Below are positions 33,138 through 33,234 of a stretch of DNA of 33,234 bases, in pieces (position 1 is the first letter of the stretch; each line of letters begins with the position of its first letter). The DNA is from an uncultured Acidobacteriota bacterium (GTDB taxonomy: Bacteria > Acidobacteriota > Vicinamibacteria > Vicinamibacterales > CAVVIG01): assembly GCA_902825985.1 (NCBI GenBank), contig CADEDC010000063.1, forward strand, positions 1 through 33,234, in the 5' to 3' direction. The notes beneath the pieces were generated by a model, which had not been told where the DNA came from, did no database searches, and was given only the letters and a program-made list of their open reading frames with translations. The position numbers and the translations under genes are program-made.

Positions 33138-33223
33138 TCGCTAGTCCCCTGGAACCGTGATGACTCACATAATTCCCGGGCCGGGACTTATGCAAGTCAT
33201 CACGGTTCCAGGGGACTAGCGGC
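33137..33223. repeat. Long inverted repeat with nested hairpin, REP/REPIN or MITE-like
   Basis: 33139-33165 and 33195-33221 are 27-bp perfect inverted repeats (core CTAGTCCCCTGGAACCGTGA). One T-G wobble and one further G-C pair extend this to 33137 and 33223. Inside, after a 2x2 mismatch, CATAA pairs with TTATG and TCCCGG with CCGGGA around a single G, so nearly the whole 87 nt folds into one rod. It starts at the ThuA stop codon. It could act as a terminator, but its length and regularity fit a mobile palindromic repeat. No transposase is in the window. Confidence 0.8.
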
Positions 33224-33234
33224 CCGGCCGGGCC
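33221..33234. repeat. 14-bp GC palindrome at the window edge
   Basis: GGCCCGGCCGGGCC is a perfect palindrome adjoining the long inverted repeat; it may continue beyond the window as part of the same element. Confidence 0.4.

Noticed and set aside
33139-33221. Long inverted repeat considered as the two ends of an insertion sequence
   Set aside because: The arms are only 29 nt apart and enclose no gene, so at most this is a non-autonomous palindromic element.

Overview
The window is high-GC (roughly two thirds G+C by eye), gene-dense bacterial DNA with GTG starts, short intergenic gaps and many secreted or outer-membrane proteins. A DUF5916 beta-barrel protein, a ThuA-like protein, an IorB-type molybdoenzyme and a BBP2-type porin together suggest an Acidobacteriota-like soil bacterium, perhaps Vicinamibacteria. 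No rRNA or marker gene is present, so this placement is an inference. I see no phage, insertion sequence or CRISPR.

Left part (1-6013). The 3' end of a molybdenum hydroxylase large subunit is followed by a Cu(I) P-type ATPase with a CopZ-like domain fused at its C-terminus, complete with its own internal Shine-Dalgarno and ATG. A convergent minus-strand cluster follows: beta-carbonic anhydrase, SDR oxidoreductase, tandem universal stress protein.

Inorganic-carbon locus (6014-14351). Divergent from the carbonic anhydrase, a sigma70-like promoter overlapped by a palindrome precedes a small secreted or anchored protein, a SulP anion (probably bicarbonate) transporter, DabA, a NuoL-like DabB and a second, divergent NuoM-like membrane protein. 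These genes abut or overlap. A DUF2490 protein follows. With the carbonic anhydrase this looks like a complete CO2/bicarbonate uptake island with an extra membrane subunit.

Middle (14352-20324). A 580-nt gap with a terminator-like hairpin and palindromes leads to a porin. Next come a histone-H1-like protein with an acidic head, a secreted M64 peptidase, a PolX-like PHP phosphoesterase without a polymerase domain, and a convergent, overlapping Rsm22-like methyltransferase.

PA2779/PA2778-type locus (20361-22932). A small exported protein with a Gly-Gly motif just before a C-terminal transmembrane helix is co-transcribed with an unusual fusion: signal peptide, C39-like cysteine peptidase, TPR, POTRA-like segment and an Omp85-like beta-barrel. 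This is the best candidate for an undescribed system: a peptidase tethered to an outer-membrane pore beside a likely Gly-Gly substrate.

Right part (22980-33234). A small membrane protein, an HD-GYP response regulator, a MATE exporter with an M19 dipeptidase, a secreted protein of unknown function with a DUF5916 barrel, an alpha/beta hydrolase, tRNA-Ser(UGA) and a ThuA-like secreted protein. The ThuA gene ends in a 27-bp perfect inverted repeat with further nested pairing, resembling a REP/REPIN or MITE-like element.
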